Source of the DNA: Gemmiger sp. An87
GTDB lineage: Bacteria > Bacillota > Clostridia > Oscillospirales > Ruminococcaceae
DNA: 64,000 nucleotides
Direction of reading: 5' to 3'
NCBI RefSeq assembly: GCF_002159185.1
Contig: NZ_NFHD01000015.1
Location: 1-64,000, forward strand
Positions 1 to 8,965 of this stretch are shown piece after piece. Below the pieces are notes generated by a model. That model was given only the letters and a program-made list of their open reading frames with translations. It was not told the origin of the DNA and did no database searches. Both the position numbers and the translations under genes were made by a program. Each line of letters begins with the position of its first letter. The first letter of the stretch is position 1.

Positions 1-573
1 CTCGGTCTGCACATAGCCCACCACGCTGCCGTTCACTTCCACCGCCAGAACATAGTTGTATTCCAGCACGGTATGTACCGTATAGCCGAACACCGCCAGC
101 GCCGCCACCGGCAGCACATAGGCAGCCGCACGGCCCAAAAGCGGGAAATATTTGTGTACGCCCAGGGCAAAGTACCGCAGGCCCTCCCTGGCCGCATGGG
201 CCGTGCCTGCCTGCTTTTCCTCCTGCACATGGGCGCGGATGTTTTTCGCCCCGCTGGCCATGCGGGTGAACGGCGCGGTCATATCCTGCACACCGGTTTT
301 CAGCGCGCCGGTTACCAGACCGGATGCCCGCTTCCAGACCAGGACGCAGCGCCGCCCCAGAAAGCAGCAGGCCTTCCAGCTTCCCCGTACCAGCCGCCGG
401 GCGGTGTATTCGCCCCAGAATCCCACATCGTAGAGAAACTGCCCCAGCACCGCCGCACCCCGGCCAAAGCGCAGCCGCTTTGCCAGGCGGACCGCCGCCG
501 CCCGCAGCCGGAGCCACCGCTCTCTGCCGTTTTTCCGCCCGTTCGGGGTTTTGTTTTCCACGCATTGTGCCAT
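1..573 (-). CDS. N-terminus of a membrane-anchored envelope protein, partial
   Basis: Only the first 191 codons are in the window; the frame stays open to base 1. I read it from an ATG at 573. The first ~130 residues are Arg/Lys/Ala-rich and probably cytoplasmic. One hydrophobic segment follows (around YVLPVAALAVFGYTVHTVL, residues ~152-170), and then the outside part starts with NYVLAVEVNGSVVGYVQTE. An N-in, single-span anchor followed by a VEVNG.VVGYV stretch is what I know from clostridial cell-wall proteins carrying G5/LysM and M23 peptidase domains, but no catalytic domain is visible here, so the function is inference. It has its own promoter at 617-646. Confidence 0.6.
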   Translation of the reverse strand, partial: MAQCVENKTPNGRKNGRERWLRLRAAAVRLAKRLRFGRGAAVLGQFLYDVGFWGEYTARRLVRGSWKACCFLGRRCVLVWKRASGLVTGALKTGVQDMTAPFTRMASGAKNIRAHVQEEKQAGTAHAAREGLRYFALGVHKYFPLLGRAAAYVLPVAALAVFGYTVHTVLEYNYVLAVEVNGSVVGYVQTE

Positions 574-616
574 AAAAAAGCGCCCTCCGCCTTTCTTCTA
601 CAAAGTGTACAATATC

Positions 617-646
617 ATTATAGACAACTTGTAGAACAAAAGGCAA
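617..646 (-). promoter_or_regulatory. Promoter of the truncated envelope gene, inside an inverted repeat
   Basis: On the minus strand TTGCCT (641-646) and TATAAT (617-622) are 18 bp apart. The -10 box lies between the arms of an 8-bp inverted repeat, TTCTACAA (596-603) and TTGTAGAA (629-636), which could be a repressor operator. Confidence 0.6.
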
Positions 647-698
647 CCGGCGGGCAGCCATTTTCACAGGGTTTTCAAACTTTTTCCGGCAGAGCAAA

Positions 699-733
699 GG
701 GCGGCGCAGCCCCTCTGCGGGGACGCGCCGCCC
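699..733 (-). terminator. Hairpin after the RluA-type gene
   Basis: A 9-bp perfect GC stem (699-707 with 725-733) begins about 9 bases past the stop codon at 742. The T tract after it is short (TTTG), so it is a weak intrinsic terminator or a 3' end-stabilising hairpin. Confidence 0.5.
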
Positions 734-741
734 TTGTGATT

Positions 742-1602
742 TTATTCCAGCAGGCTCTGCATATCCGGCGGAAGCGGGCTTTCCACCACCACGGTTTTTT
801 GGGTGCCCGGCTCGGTGAACTCCATCCGGGCGCAGTGCAGCGCCTGACGGCCGATGCGCTCCCGGCTTCCACCGTACAGCTCATCCCCGGCCAGCGGGCA
901 GCCGATGTGGGCAAAGTGCACCCGCAGCTGATGGGTGCGTCCGGTGATCGGAACCGCCGCCACCAGGCACAGGCCGTTTTTCTCCTGCTCCACCGTATAG
1001 CAGGTGTGGCTGGGCTTGCCCTCCGGAGCCACCTGCCGCAGGATGATGCTCCCCGGCGCCCGGGCGATGGGCGCGTCGATCTGCCCCTCTTTCTGGGTCG
1101 GGCACCCCTCCAGCACCGCCCGGTATACCTTGCTCACCCCTTTGGACAGCAGCGGGGCGGCATAGGCGTTTTTGGCGCAGAGCACAAGGCCGGAGGTGTC
1201 CTTATCAATGCGGTTCACCGGCCGGAACACGCCCTGTTGCCCCCGTTGGCGCAGCAGCCCCATATAGGCATTGGCCAGGGTGCCGTCCGCATAATTCAGG
1301 GTGGGATGCACTGCCATGCCCGCGGGCTTTTCCAGCACCATCACGTGCTGGCTCTCGTAGGCGATGGTCAGCGGGATGTCCTGGGGCTCCACGGTGGTGG
1401 GCTTTTCCGGCGGCAATACAAAGGTGACCATCTGCCCGGCGTGCACCGTGTCACAGGTACGGGCGGGGCCGTCCTCCACCCAGAAGCCGCCGGTCTCATT
1501 TTTCACCGCCTTGATCAGCGTGGCCGACACGCCGCTGGCCCGCAGAAAATCCCGCAGGCAGCCGCCCTCAAAGCGGGGCGGCACAATAAAGCTCAGTTCC
1601 AT
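742..1602 (-). CDS. RluA-family 23S rRNA/tRNA pseudouridine synthase
   Basis: A 286-aa protein of the RluA family, which isomerises uridine to pseudouridine in rRNA or tRNA. An S4-like N-terminal part (residues ~1-75) precedes the synthase core. The catalytic block reads NRIDKDTSGLVL with the conserved Asp, and the family's C-terminal GRTHQLRVHFAHIGCPLAGD block is present. I chose ATG 1602 because AAAGGA sits just upstream; a longer in-frame start at 1674 would run into the promoter. It is transcribed alone. The RNA target cannot be told from sequence, so I give no gene symbol. Confidence 0.88.
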   Translation of the reverse strand: MELSFIVPPRFEGGCLRDFLRASGVSATLIKAVKNETGGFWVEDGPARTCDTVHAGQMVTFVLPPEKPTTVEPQDIPLTIAYESQHVMVLEKPAGMAVHPTLNYADGTLANAYMGLLRQRGQQGVFRPVNRIDKDTSGLVLCAKNAYAAPLLSKGVSKVYRAVLEGCPTQKEGQIDAPIARAPGSIILRQVAPEGKPSHTCYTVEQEKNGLCLVAAVPITGRTHQLRVHFAHIGCPLAGDELYGGSRERIGRQALHCARMEFTEPGTQKTVVVESPLPPDMQSLLE

Positions 1603-1644
1603 GGGGTCCTTTCCCTCTTTCGTTGGTTTTGCTGTTGTACTGGC

Positions 1645-1674
1645 ATTATAGCATTTTCCCGCACTGTCGGGCAA
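1645..1674 (-). promoter_or_regulatory. Promoter of the RluA-type gene
   Basis: TTGCCC (1669-1674) and an extended -10 TGCTATAAT (TATAAT at 1645-1650) are 18 bp apart on the minus strand. The -35 box overlaps the T tract of the gdhA terminator. Confidence 0.65.
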
Positions 1675-1704
1675 ACAAAAAGGGGCACCCGCGCGGGGTG
1701 CCCC
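1673..1704 (-). terminator. gdhA intrinsic terminator
   Basis: A strong stem of GGGGCACCC with GGGTGCCCC (1682-1690 with 1696-1704) is followed on the minus strand by TTTTTGTTT. Confidence 0.88.
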
Positions 1705-1720
1705 AAAGAAAATGCAATGA

Positions 1721-3085
<1,365 letters not shown>

Positions 3086-3172
3086 TCAAACGATCATCAT
3101 TGATAGGCAGCGGATCAGATCTATCGCGTTTATCGATCAGGGCCAAAGCCCTGCTGCACTGCTATGCATTTT

Positions 3173-3201
3173 ATTATAAAACCGTATTAAAGTGTTTGCA
3201 A
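3173..3201 (-). promoter_or_regulatory. gdhA promoter
   Basis: TTGCAA (3196-3201) and TATAAT (3173-3178) with a 17-bp spacer on the minus strand give a leader of about 95 nt. The rest of 3071-3363 holds only this leader and the divergent rnpB promoter. Confidence 0.75.
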
Positions 3202-3326
3202 GAAAAAACTTTTCCCGGCAAAGCAGTTTTTCCGGCACCCCAGCCAATATTTTTTGTGCAAATTTACAAAACGCTTTGGCGAATCAGTCATACTTTTCCC
3301 AAAACGCCCGGGTTTTCGGTCCGGGC

Positions 3327-3355
3327 TTGCGCCCAAAGCCGTTGTGTGATACAAT
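3327..3355 (+). promoter_or_regulatory. rnpB promoter
   Basis: TTGCGC (3327-3332) and TACAAT (3350-3355) are exactly 17 bp apart. Transcription would start close to the first paired base of rnpB. Confidence 0.75.
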
Positions 3356-3363
3356 ATGGAACG

Positions 3364-3707
3364 GAAAACGAGTGGAACATACGGCAGCGGGGCGGCATTG
3401 CGTTCGCTCTGAGGAAAGTCCGGGCTTCACAGGGGAATGGTAACTGCTAACGGCAGCCGGGGGCGACCCCAGGGATAGTGCAACAGAAAGAAACCGCCGC
3501 GTTTTGCGGTAAGGATGGAAAGGCGAGGTAAGAGCTCACCAGCGCACTGGCGACTTTGCGGCTATGTAAACCCTACCAGAAGCAACACCCGTATGGGGCA
3601 TACAGCGCTCCCCGCGCGCCCCGGAGGTGGCATGAACCCTGCGGCAACGCAGGGTCTAGACAGATTGCCGTTTAATACAGAACCCGGCTTACGGTCCGGT
3701 CGTTTTC
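3364..3707 (+). ncRNA. rnpB: RNase P RNA, class A
   Basis: About 344 nt. This is the catalytic RNA of RNase P, which removes 5' leaders from pre-tRNA. Conserved pieces are present in order: GAGGAAAGTCCGGGCTTCAC, GATAGTGCAACAGAAAG, the GGTAAGGATGGAAAGGCGAG region, GGTAAGAGCTCACCAG, and the 3' ACAGAACCCGGCTTA. Helix P1 closes the molecule: GAAAACGA (3364-3371) pairs perfectly with TCGTTTTC (3700-3707), which sets both ends. The layout is ancestral class A rather than the Bacillus class B. A terminator follows at once. Confidence 0.95.
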
Positions 3708-3711
3708 TATC

Positions 3712-3751
3712 AAAAAGGGCGTGTTTCCCGTTTGGGAAACACGCCCTTTTT
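3712..3751. terminator. Bidirectional terminator between rnpB and bofA
   Basis: An 18-bp perfect stem with a 4-nt loop (AAAAAGGGCGTGTTTCCC and its complement) has A and T tracts at both ends. It serves rnpB on plus and yaaL-bofA on minus. Confidence 0.93.
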
Positions 3752-3756
3752 GACGT

Positions 3757-4011
3757 TCAAAGCCCTAAAAGCAGGTCCAGCAACAGCAGGGTGATGACCC
3801 CCGGCGCGCCCAGCACCACCGCCATAAAGCTGGTGGCCCAGTTCAGCGCCAGGCTCACCCCGGTGACCGGCGCCAGCAGGTTCACCGCCCCCAGCGCCCC
3901 CATTCCAGTGAGCGCCGCGCTCAGGGCCGTGCGCAGCGGGCGGCGGCTGTGCCCCGCGGCCAGCCCCACCGCCACCAGCAGCACGCCTGCTCCCAGGGCC
4001 AGCGCTGTCAC
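3757..4011 (-). CDS. bofA: BofA-like pro-sigma-K processing inhibitor family protein
   Basis: An 84-aa, almost wholly hydrophobic protein with two to three membrane segments. The C-terminal half (NLLAPVTGVSLALNWATSF, then VLGAPGVITLLLL) matches the BofA family, which in Bacillus holds the SpoIVFB protease inactive in the mother-cell membrane. It starts with GTG at 4011 and overlaps the yaaL stop by 4 bases (GTGA), so the two are translationally coupled. The yaaL-bofA order is also found in Bacillus, downstream of recR, but recR is absent here. Assignment rests on family pattern and synteny. Confidence 0.75.
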   Translation of the reverse strand: MTALALGAGVLLVAVGLAAGHSRRPLRTALSAALTGMGALGAVNLLAPVTGVSLALNWATSFMAVVLGAPGVITLLLLDLLLGL

Positions 4012-4292
4012 AGAATGGCCCGCAGCCCCTGGGCCCGGGCCTTGCGCTGATAGTAGCGGTAGCGGCTTTGGATGGCCTGATACTCATAGATCAGCGCGTC
4101 GATCAATTCCGGTTCCGTCTCCAGATCAAAGCACATCTGGTTCTGACGCATCTGCGCAAGGCAGCGACGCAGCTGCTCTTCTAACGGCAGCACCCGGCAT
4201 GCCTCCCGGTCCAGCCGCTCCTGCCGGTCCTCGGTCAGGGCCCGGGCCACCCGCTGCAGTGCGGGCGGGCGTTTGGCGGCAGCTTCCATCAT
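4008..4292 (-). CDS. yaaL: DUF2508 (YaaL-like) family protein
   Basis: A 94-aa soluble, charged, mostly helical protein without known catalytic function. The segment CFDLETEPELIDALIYEYQAIQ resembles the DUF2508/YaaL core, which has a conserved acidic-aromatic EYQA-like helix, and the position directly before bofA supports the call. Start ATG 4292 (a second ATG follows immediately) has GGGAG about 10 nt upstream. Longer in-frame starts reach into the neighbouring terminator and were not used. I see no clear promoter between 4293 and 4380. Confidence 0.7.
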   Translation of the reverse strand: MMEAAAKRPPALQRVARALTEDRQERLDREACRVLPLEEQLRRCLAQMRQNQMCFDLETEPELIDALIYEYQAIQSRYRYYQRKARAQGLRAIL

Positions 4293-4379
4293 TGGCGATC
4301 CACTCCCTTCGAATCCTTCCTGTTTATGGATATGCTTCCAGTATGGCCCGGTAGACCCGGTTCGATTCCGTCTGCATGC

Positions 4380-4427
4380 AAAAAATAACCGCTCGCTTTG
4401 TGTGTTGCAAAGCAAGCGGTTATTTTT
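4380..4427 (-). terminator. Terminator of the MFS/Crp operon
   Basis: A long stem AAATAACCGCT.GCTTTG with its complement ends in TTTTTT on both strands and overlaps the stop codon of the Crp-family gene. Confidence 0.88.
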
Positions 4428-5110
4428 TACTCTTTGGTGCGGGGAACGCTCCATTCCCCTTCCTCCTGCTGCCGGTCCAGCTCCAGCGGCTGCAGGATGC
4501 GGTAACCGTCCCGGGTCTTTTCCAGGATGCCCCGGGCGCACAGCTCGTTCATGGTGCGCAGAAGGTGACGGTAGCTCACCCCCAGATATTCGGCGGTCTC
4601 GGTGAGTCGGCCGGTGAACACGCCCTCCCGCTGGCTTCGGGCGATATAGGCCCGAAGCCGGGCTTCCAGCGGTGCCAGAATATTGAGGGTATCGTTCACC
4701 GCGTTGCGGGCCACGATCTGGGCCAGCATGTGGGCCACCCGGTTCATGAACCGGATGTTCCCCCGCAGGCTGGCGGCGTATTTTTGCATGGGCAGCGCCA
4801 CGCAGCGCACGGTGCTGTCCGCCTGCAGGCTGGTGGTGACGGCCTCGCCGGTCATCAGCTCCACCTCACCCACCAGGGTACCGGGCCCGTTGTAGCAGAA
4901 CAGCAGGGTCTTGTCCGCCGGGGTGACGGCACACACCTTCACCCGGCCCTCCACCACAAAGAGCAGCTCCTCCATGGGGCAGCCCTGACGGCAGAGGAAA
5001 TCCCCCCGCCGGTATTGGCGCAGGCGGGCATCCGGGTAATCCTTCCGCTCCAGCCCAAAATCCTCCAGCTGCTTCCAGTATTGTTCCAGCCGGTCCTGCC
5101 TGTTTTCCAT
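4427..5110 (-). CDS. Crp/Fnr-family transcriptional regulator
   Basis: A 227-aa regulator. The N-terminal cyclic-nucleotide-binding-like beta barrel (residues ~25-115) has RRGDFLCRQG and an LFVVEGRVKV strand. A long dimer helix follows, and then a winged helix-turn-helix (LTETAEYLGVSYRHLLRTMNEL, ~165-190). The cAMP-type phosphate cassette is not recognisable, and no Fnr-like N-terminal cysteine cluster is present, so the ligand is unknown. It lies 4 bp behind an MFS exporter gene on the same transcript and probably controls that operon. The family resemblance is to YeiL-like members of Crp/Fnr. Confidence 0.88.
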   Translation of the reverse strand: MENRQDRLEQYWKQLEDFGLERKDYPDARLRQYRRGDFLCRQGCPMEELLFVVEGRVKVCAVTPADKTLLFCYNGPGTLVGEVELMTGEAVTTSLQADSTVRCVALPMQKYAASLRGNIRFMNRVAHMLAQIVARNAVNDTLNILAPLEARLRAYIARSQREGVFTGRLTETAEYLGVSYRHLLRTMNELCARGILEKTRDGYRILQPLELDRQQEEGEWSVPRTKE

Positions 5111-5114
5111 CCTT

Positions 5115-6290
5115 TTACCTCACCTGCTCCTGCGCGGCCTGCAGCGGCGCCTGGGGCTTGCGGCTGGCCAGCGCCGAGCCCAGCGCACAGACAAGGCCCA
5201 GCACACCCGCGACCCGGAATACATCCGCCGGGTTCTCACCCACAAAGCCTGCCAGAAAGCCGGTGATGTAGGGCGAGGCGAAATAGCCCACGTTCACCAC
5301 CGTGAGAACCGCGGCGGTGACGGCGGCCAGGCGGCGGGGTCCCGCGCAGCGGGAGAAGCCCAGCATCAGGTTGGGGCTGAACAGGCCCATGCCCAGAAAC
5401 GCACCCGCCACGCACAGCACTGCGCCGGGCAGGCTGATCCACAGGCTGCCCGCCAGATACAGCGCACCCAGAATGCCGAAGGCCCAGGTCATGGTAAAGC
5501 GGCCGGTGCGGCGCTCGAACCAGGCAAAGCCGGTGGAAATCAGCCCCGCCAGCACGCAGCCCGCCGCGCTGATCACACCGGTGAGGGCGGTATCGCCCAG
5601 GCCGTAGCCCTCCACATACAGGGAAAGGTGGGTGTTTACCATATAAAACAGAGCCGCGAAGGCAAAGCCCTCCACTGCCAGCCGCACCGCACCGGACAGG
5701 CTGAACCAGTCGCCCTCTTCCTGCGGGAGCTCCTGGCCGTGGCTCTGGCGGGGCAGGAACAGCACCGCCAGTACCAGCGGCACCAGCACCGCCAGAAAGC
5801 ACAGGTACACATTGTACCAGTCCTGGCGGGCCAGCACGCCGCCCACCAAAGTGGCGGCCACACGGCCCAGCTGCAGCATACCGGTGACCATACCCATCAC
5901 CCGGCTGCGCTCCTCGCCTTCAAAGCCATCGTTCACCAGCAGCGGATAGAGGGTGGCCTGCATGCCGTAGGCCGCGCCCATGACCACGCTGGCGGCGATC
6001 AGGGCGGGCAGATTTTCCCGCAGCACAAAGCTTGCAAGGCCCGAACCGAAAAACACAGCCAGCGCCGTGATGGAAAGCTGGCGGCGGCTGAACCGTTTCT
6101 CCAGCCAGGGCTCGGCCACAATGCCCGCGATGCCGGTCAGGTTGGGCAGCGTGAGCAACAGCAGCACCGTGTTCTGGGGCTGGTCCGGAAAGGCAGCCAC
6201 CATGCCGGACACTGCCACCGACGGGATCATATACAGCAGATTCACAAAACAAATGGCCGCAATGGCCACCTTCAAGGGGGTACGCTTCAT
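5115..6290 (-). CDS. Major facilitator superfamily transporter
   Basis: A 391-aa membrane protein with about 12 hydrophobic segments. An MFS-like loop motif is present between TM2 and TM3 (AEPWLEKRFSRRQLSI), followed by a second half starting after the hydrophilic SHGQELPQEEGDW loop (~residue 195). Substrate is unknown; drug or metabolite efflux is typical for this architecture. Start ATG 6290 has AAAGGAG eight bases upstream; a longer reading from 6458 would run through the rnr terminator. It is the first gene of a two-gene operon with the Crp-family regulator. Confidence 0.85.
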   Translation of the reverse strand: MKRTPLKVAIAAICFVNLLYMIPSVAVSGMVAAFPDQPQNTVLLLLTLPNLTGIAGIVAEPWLEKRFSRRQLSITALAVFFGSGLASFVLRENLPALIAASVVMGAAYGMQATLYPLLVNDGFEGEERSRVMGMVTGMLQLGRVAATLVGGVLARQDWYNVYLCFLAVLVPLVLAVLFLPRQSHGQELPQEEGDWFSLSGAVRLAVEGFAFAALFYMVNTHLSLYVEGYGLGDTALTGVISAAGCVLAGLISTGFAWFERRTGRFTMTWAFGILGALYLAGSLWISLPGAVLCVAGAFLGMGLFSPNLMLGFSRCAGPRRLAAVTAAVLTVVNVGYFASPYITGFLAGFVGENPADVFRVAGVLGLVCALGSALASRKPQAPLQAAQEQVR

Positions 6291-6351
6291 CAATGCTTCT
6301 CCTTTGTTGGGGGTGGTGCGGCGAATTCTGCCGCTCTTTCCTCTGTGTCCC

Positions 6352-6382
6352 ATTCTAACACAACCGGGGCCCGAACAGGCAA
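6352..6382 (-). promoter_or_regulatory. Possible promoter of the MFS/Crp operon
   Basis: An extended -10 TGTTAGAAT (TAGAAT at 6352-6357) has a weak TTGCCT (6377-6382) 19 bp upstream on the minus strand. Confidence 0.45.
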
Positions 6383-6395
6383 GGACATCCGTCAC

Positions 6396-6427
6396 AGAAA
6401 ACGGGCGGGCCTGTTTGGTCCGCCCGC
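6396..6427 (-). terminator. rnr terminator
   Basis: CGGGCGGACC (minus strand) pairs with GGCCCGCCCG, one mismatch, followed by TTTTC. It lies directly after the rnr stop codon. Confidence 0.8.
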
Positions 6428-6435
6428 ATTTGGGG

Positions 6436-8532
6436 TTACTCGGTTTCTTCCAGGGCAAAATCCACCCGGCCCAGGGCCACGTCCGCCCGGTCCACCCGGA
6501 CGCGGACCCGGTCGCCCAGGCTCCACTGGCGGCCGCTCACCGGGTCCTTCAGACGCATGGATTCGATCAGCTGGGGCTCGCCCTTGCAGATGCTCTCGGC
6601 GTGCACCAGGCCCTCCACGGTGTTCTCCAGCTCCACATAGATGCCCTGGGGCGCCACGCCGCAGACCACGCCCTCGAACACCTCGCCCAGATGGGCGTGC
6701 ATGTATTCCGCCTTATAGCAGGCTTCGGTGGAGCGCTCCAGCTGCATGGCCGCCACCTCGCAGGCGCTGGACTGGGCGCTGGCCTCCCGGGCAAACCAGG
6801 CATAGCGCCGGTTCAGCTCCTCCAGGCTGGTGCCGCCCAGCCAGTCGCTGAGGATACGGTGGATGGCCAGGTCCGGATAGCGGCGGATGGGGCTGGTAAA
6901 GTGGGTGTAATCCTCCAGCGCCAGGCCGTAATGGCCCTTGGGCTCCGGCTCATAGCAGGCTTTGGCCATGGCCCGCAGCACGCCGGTGTGCACCACCGGC
7001 TGCAGGTCGGTGCCCCGGGTGGAATCCAGCAGGGCGGCCAGTTCCTTCTGGGTGGGCGCTTCGCCGGCAAAGTGGTCCGGCAGGCCGCAGACCCGCAGCA
7101 TACCGGTCAGCCGCTCCACCCGCTCCGGGTTGGGGGCCTCGTGCACCCGGTAGACGAAGGGCAGCTGATTGCGGCGGGCCAGCTGGGCCGCGCACTGGTT
7201 GGCCAGCAGCATGAATTCCTCGATCATGCACTCGGTCACCCCGCGGCTGCGGCGCTGAATGTCCACGCAGCGGCCTTCCTCGTCCAGCACCAGCTTGGCC
7301 TCCTCGGTCTCCAGCTCGATGCCGCCCCGCTCCCGGTGCAGCTTTGCCCGCTGCTCATAGAGCTTTTGCATCAGGGGCAGCTGAGGCCACACCTCCTCGT
7401 ATTTTTCTACCAGCTCGGGGGTCTCGTCCCCGGCCAGCAGCTGATTCAGCTCACTGTAAACGCCCTTGACCCGGCTGCGGATCACGGTCTTTTCAAACCG
7501 GAAGTCCCGCAGCTGTCCATCCTCGGTCAGCTGCATGATGCAGGAGAAGGCCAGCCGGTCCTCGCCCGGGTTCAGGCTGCACAGCCCGTTGGAGAGCTGG
7601 CGGGGCAGCATGGGGATCACGCTGTCCGCGTAATAGATGGAGGTGCCCCGGCGCATGGCCTCCTTGTTCAGCTCGCTGCCCGGTTTCACATAATGGCTCA
7701 CATCCGCGATGTGCACCCCCAGCTCCCAGCCGTTTTCCACTGCCAGCAGCGAAATGGCATCGTCGATGTCCTTGGTGGAGGCGGCGTCGATGGTGAAGAT
7801 GGGCCAGCTGCGCAGATCGGTGCGCTTTTTCAGGTCCGAGGGCTGGATACCCTCCAGCTTGCGGGCCTCAGCCTTCACCTTTTCGGGGAAGTGCCGGTCC
7901 ACACCGGCGGCGTACAGCAGCGCCTTGGCGCAGTTTTTGGCGGCCTGGGCACTGCCGAAGCGCAGCGCCACGCCCACCCGGTGGTCCTCATAATCCTCGC
8001 CCCGGCTCAGCAGCTCCACCGCTGCCTTGTCGCCGTCCGATGCGCCGCCCGCGGCGCTCTTTTTCACCTGCAGGCGCACAAAGGGGCATTCGTCCGGCAA
8101 AAGATACAGCCGCTCCTTCTCCCGCACAATGGTGCCCACAAAGTTTTTGCGGGGCTGCACCACTGCCAGAATCTCGCCCTCCCGGGAGCCGGGCACCTTG
8201 GGCCGGTCGAACAGCTTCACCATCACCCGGTCGCCGGGCAGTGCACCGCACAGCGCCCGGCCGGGAATGAAGATATCGCCCTTCTGGTCGTTTTCCGGCG
8301 CGGCAAAGCCAAAGCTGGGCCCCAGCTTGACCAGCACGCACTCCAGCGTGCCCTCGGCCTTGGCATCCTTCGCCAGGAAATAGGCGCCGCTCTTCTGGCC
8401 GATCTTGCCCTTTTTCTGCAGCTCCTCCACCGTCTGCTGCACCTTTTTGTCGTTGCCCAGCTTGTCCTTCAGTTCTTTGAGACGCCTGGGCTTTTTCTCC
8501 AGCTCCCGCAGGATTTTGGATCGAATGGACAT
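6436..8532 (-). CDS. rnr: Ribonuclease R
   Basis: A 698-aa 3'-5' exoribonuclease that degrades structured RNA. In order: an N-terminal winged-helix segment (first ~60 residues), cold-shock domains (GPSFGFAAPEND... and FVGTIVREKERLYLL), the RNB catalytic core with the metal-binding aspartates in TIDAASTKDIDDAISL, the channel motif HFTSPIRRYPDLAIHR, and a C-terminal S1 domain (FEGVVCGVAPQGIYVELENT). The usual Lys-rich tail is missing. Start ATG 8532 has GGGAGGG upstream. It follows secG as in many Firmicutes, but smpB is not next to it, and a terminator separates secG from rnr. Confidence 0.95.
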   Translation of the reverse strand: MSIRSKILRELEKKPRRLKELKDKLGNDKKVQQTVEELQKKGKIGQKSGAYFLAKDAKAEGTLECVLVKLGPSFGFAAPENDQKGDIFIPGRALCGALPGDRVMVKLFDRPKVPGSREGEILAVVQPRKNFVGTIVREKERLYLLPDECPFVRLQVKKSAAGGASDGDKAAVELLSRGEDYEDHRVGVALRFGSAQAAKNCAKALLYAAGVDRHFPEKVKAEARKLEGIQPSDLKKRTDLRSWPIFTIDAASTKDIDDAISLLAVENGWELGVHIADVSHYVKPGSELNKEAMRRGTSIYYADSVIPMLPRQLSNGLCSLNPGEDRLAFSCIMQLTEDGQLRDFRFEKTVIRSRVKGVYSELNQLLAGDETPELVEKYEEVWPQLPLMQKLYEQRAKLHRERGGIELETEEAKLVLDEEGRCVDIQRRSRGVTECMIEEFMLLANQCAAQLARRNQLPFVYRVHEAPNPERVERLTGMLRVCGLPDHFAGEAPTQKELAALLDSTRGTDLQPVVHTGVLRAMAKACYEPEPKGHYGLALEDYTHFTSPIRRYPDLAIHRILSDWLGGTSLEELNRRYAWFAREASAQSSACEVAAMQLERSTEACYKAEYMHAHLGEVFEGVVCGVAPQGIYVELENTVEGLVHAESICKGEPQLIESMRLKDPVSGRQWSLGDRVRVRVDRADVALGRVDFALEETE

Positions 8533-8587
8533 GGCGTTTCCCTCCCTCTCTGGGCCCTGCGCCCCTCGCGCCGGGCCGTGTAAAGAC

Positions 8588-8613
8588 AAAAAGGGCCCGC
8601 ACAATGCGGGCCC
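8588..8613 (-). terminator. Terminator between secG and rnr
   Basis: An 8-bp GGGCCCGC stem (8593-8600 with 8606-8613) is followed on minus by TTTTTG. Any secG-rnr readthrough must pass this hairpin. Confidence 0.85.
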
Positions 8614-8622
8614 TCTTGCTTG

Positions 8623-8874
8623 TTAGTTCATGCTCATAACGCTCAGCACGCTGACCGCGATCATGACAACAAAGAAAACGATGCCCACGATCTTGGTGTA
8701 CTTGGCGAGCTTCACGTCCTTGGCACGGGTACGGCCGGCTTCCATCATGCCGCCCTCACCGGCAATGGCGCCGGACAGGCCGCGGCCCTTGGACTCCTGG
8801 GACAGGGTTAAAAATACGATCACGATGGCGGCCAGAATCAGCACGACACCGCTGATGATCTCGATGATACTCAT
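8623..8874 (-). CDS. secG: Preprotein translocase subunit SecG
   Basis: An 83-aa two-span membrane protein of the SecYEG translocon. TM1 (IIEIISGVVLILAAIVIVFL) is followed by the typical SecG loop QESKGRGLSGAI and a Gly/Met-rich linker, then TM2 (IVGIVFFVVMIAVSVL). ATG 8874 has GGAGGAG upstream. The gene is preceded by its own promoter (8922-8950) and followed by a terminator, then rnr. Confidence 0.93.
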   Translation of the reverse strand: MSIIEIISGVVLILAAIVIVFLTLSQESKGRGLSGAIAGEGGMMEAGRTRAKDVKLAKYTKIVGIVFFVVMIAVSVLSVMSMN

Positions 8875-8921
8875 AGTGTAAACGCTCCTCCGCTTTTTAT
8901 ACACGCTAATATGCAAGTATG

Positions 8922-8950
8922 ATGATACCACACAGACCCGCAAAATGCAA
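8922..8950 (-). promoter_or_regulatory. secG promoter
   Basis: TTGCAT (8945-8950) and TATCAT (8922-8927) are 17 bp apart on the minus strand, directly after the topoisomerase A gene. Confidence 0.65.
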
Positions 8951-8965
8951 GGGTTTTACCCGGTT

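Noticed and set aside
4340-4380. tRNA-like T-loop GGTTCGATTCC upstream of yaaL
   Set aside because: The flanking bases do not form a 5-bp T stem, acceptor or anticodon arm; chance similarity.
5980-8583. An 867-codon open frame on the plus strand
   Set aside because: Antisense shadow of rnr; composition is His/Gln/Leu-rich as in the other shadows.
6436-8874. Expected smpB or ssrA near secG-rnr
   Set aside because: No SmpB-like frame and no tmRNA features between 6.3 and 9 kb; both must lie elsewhere.
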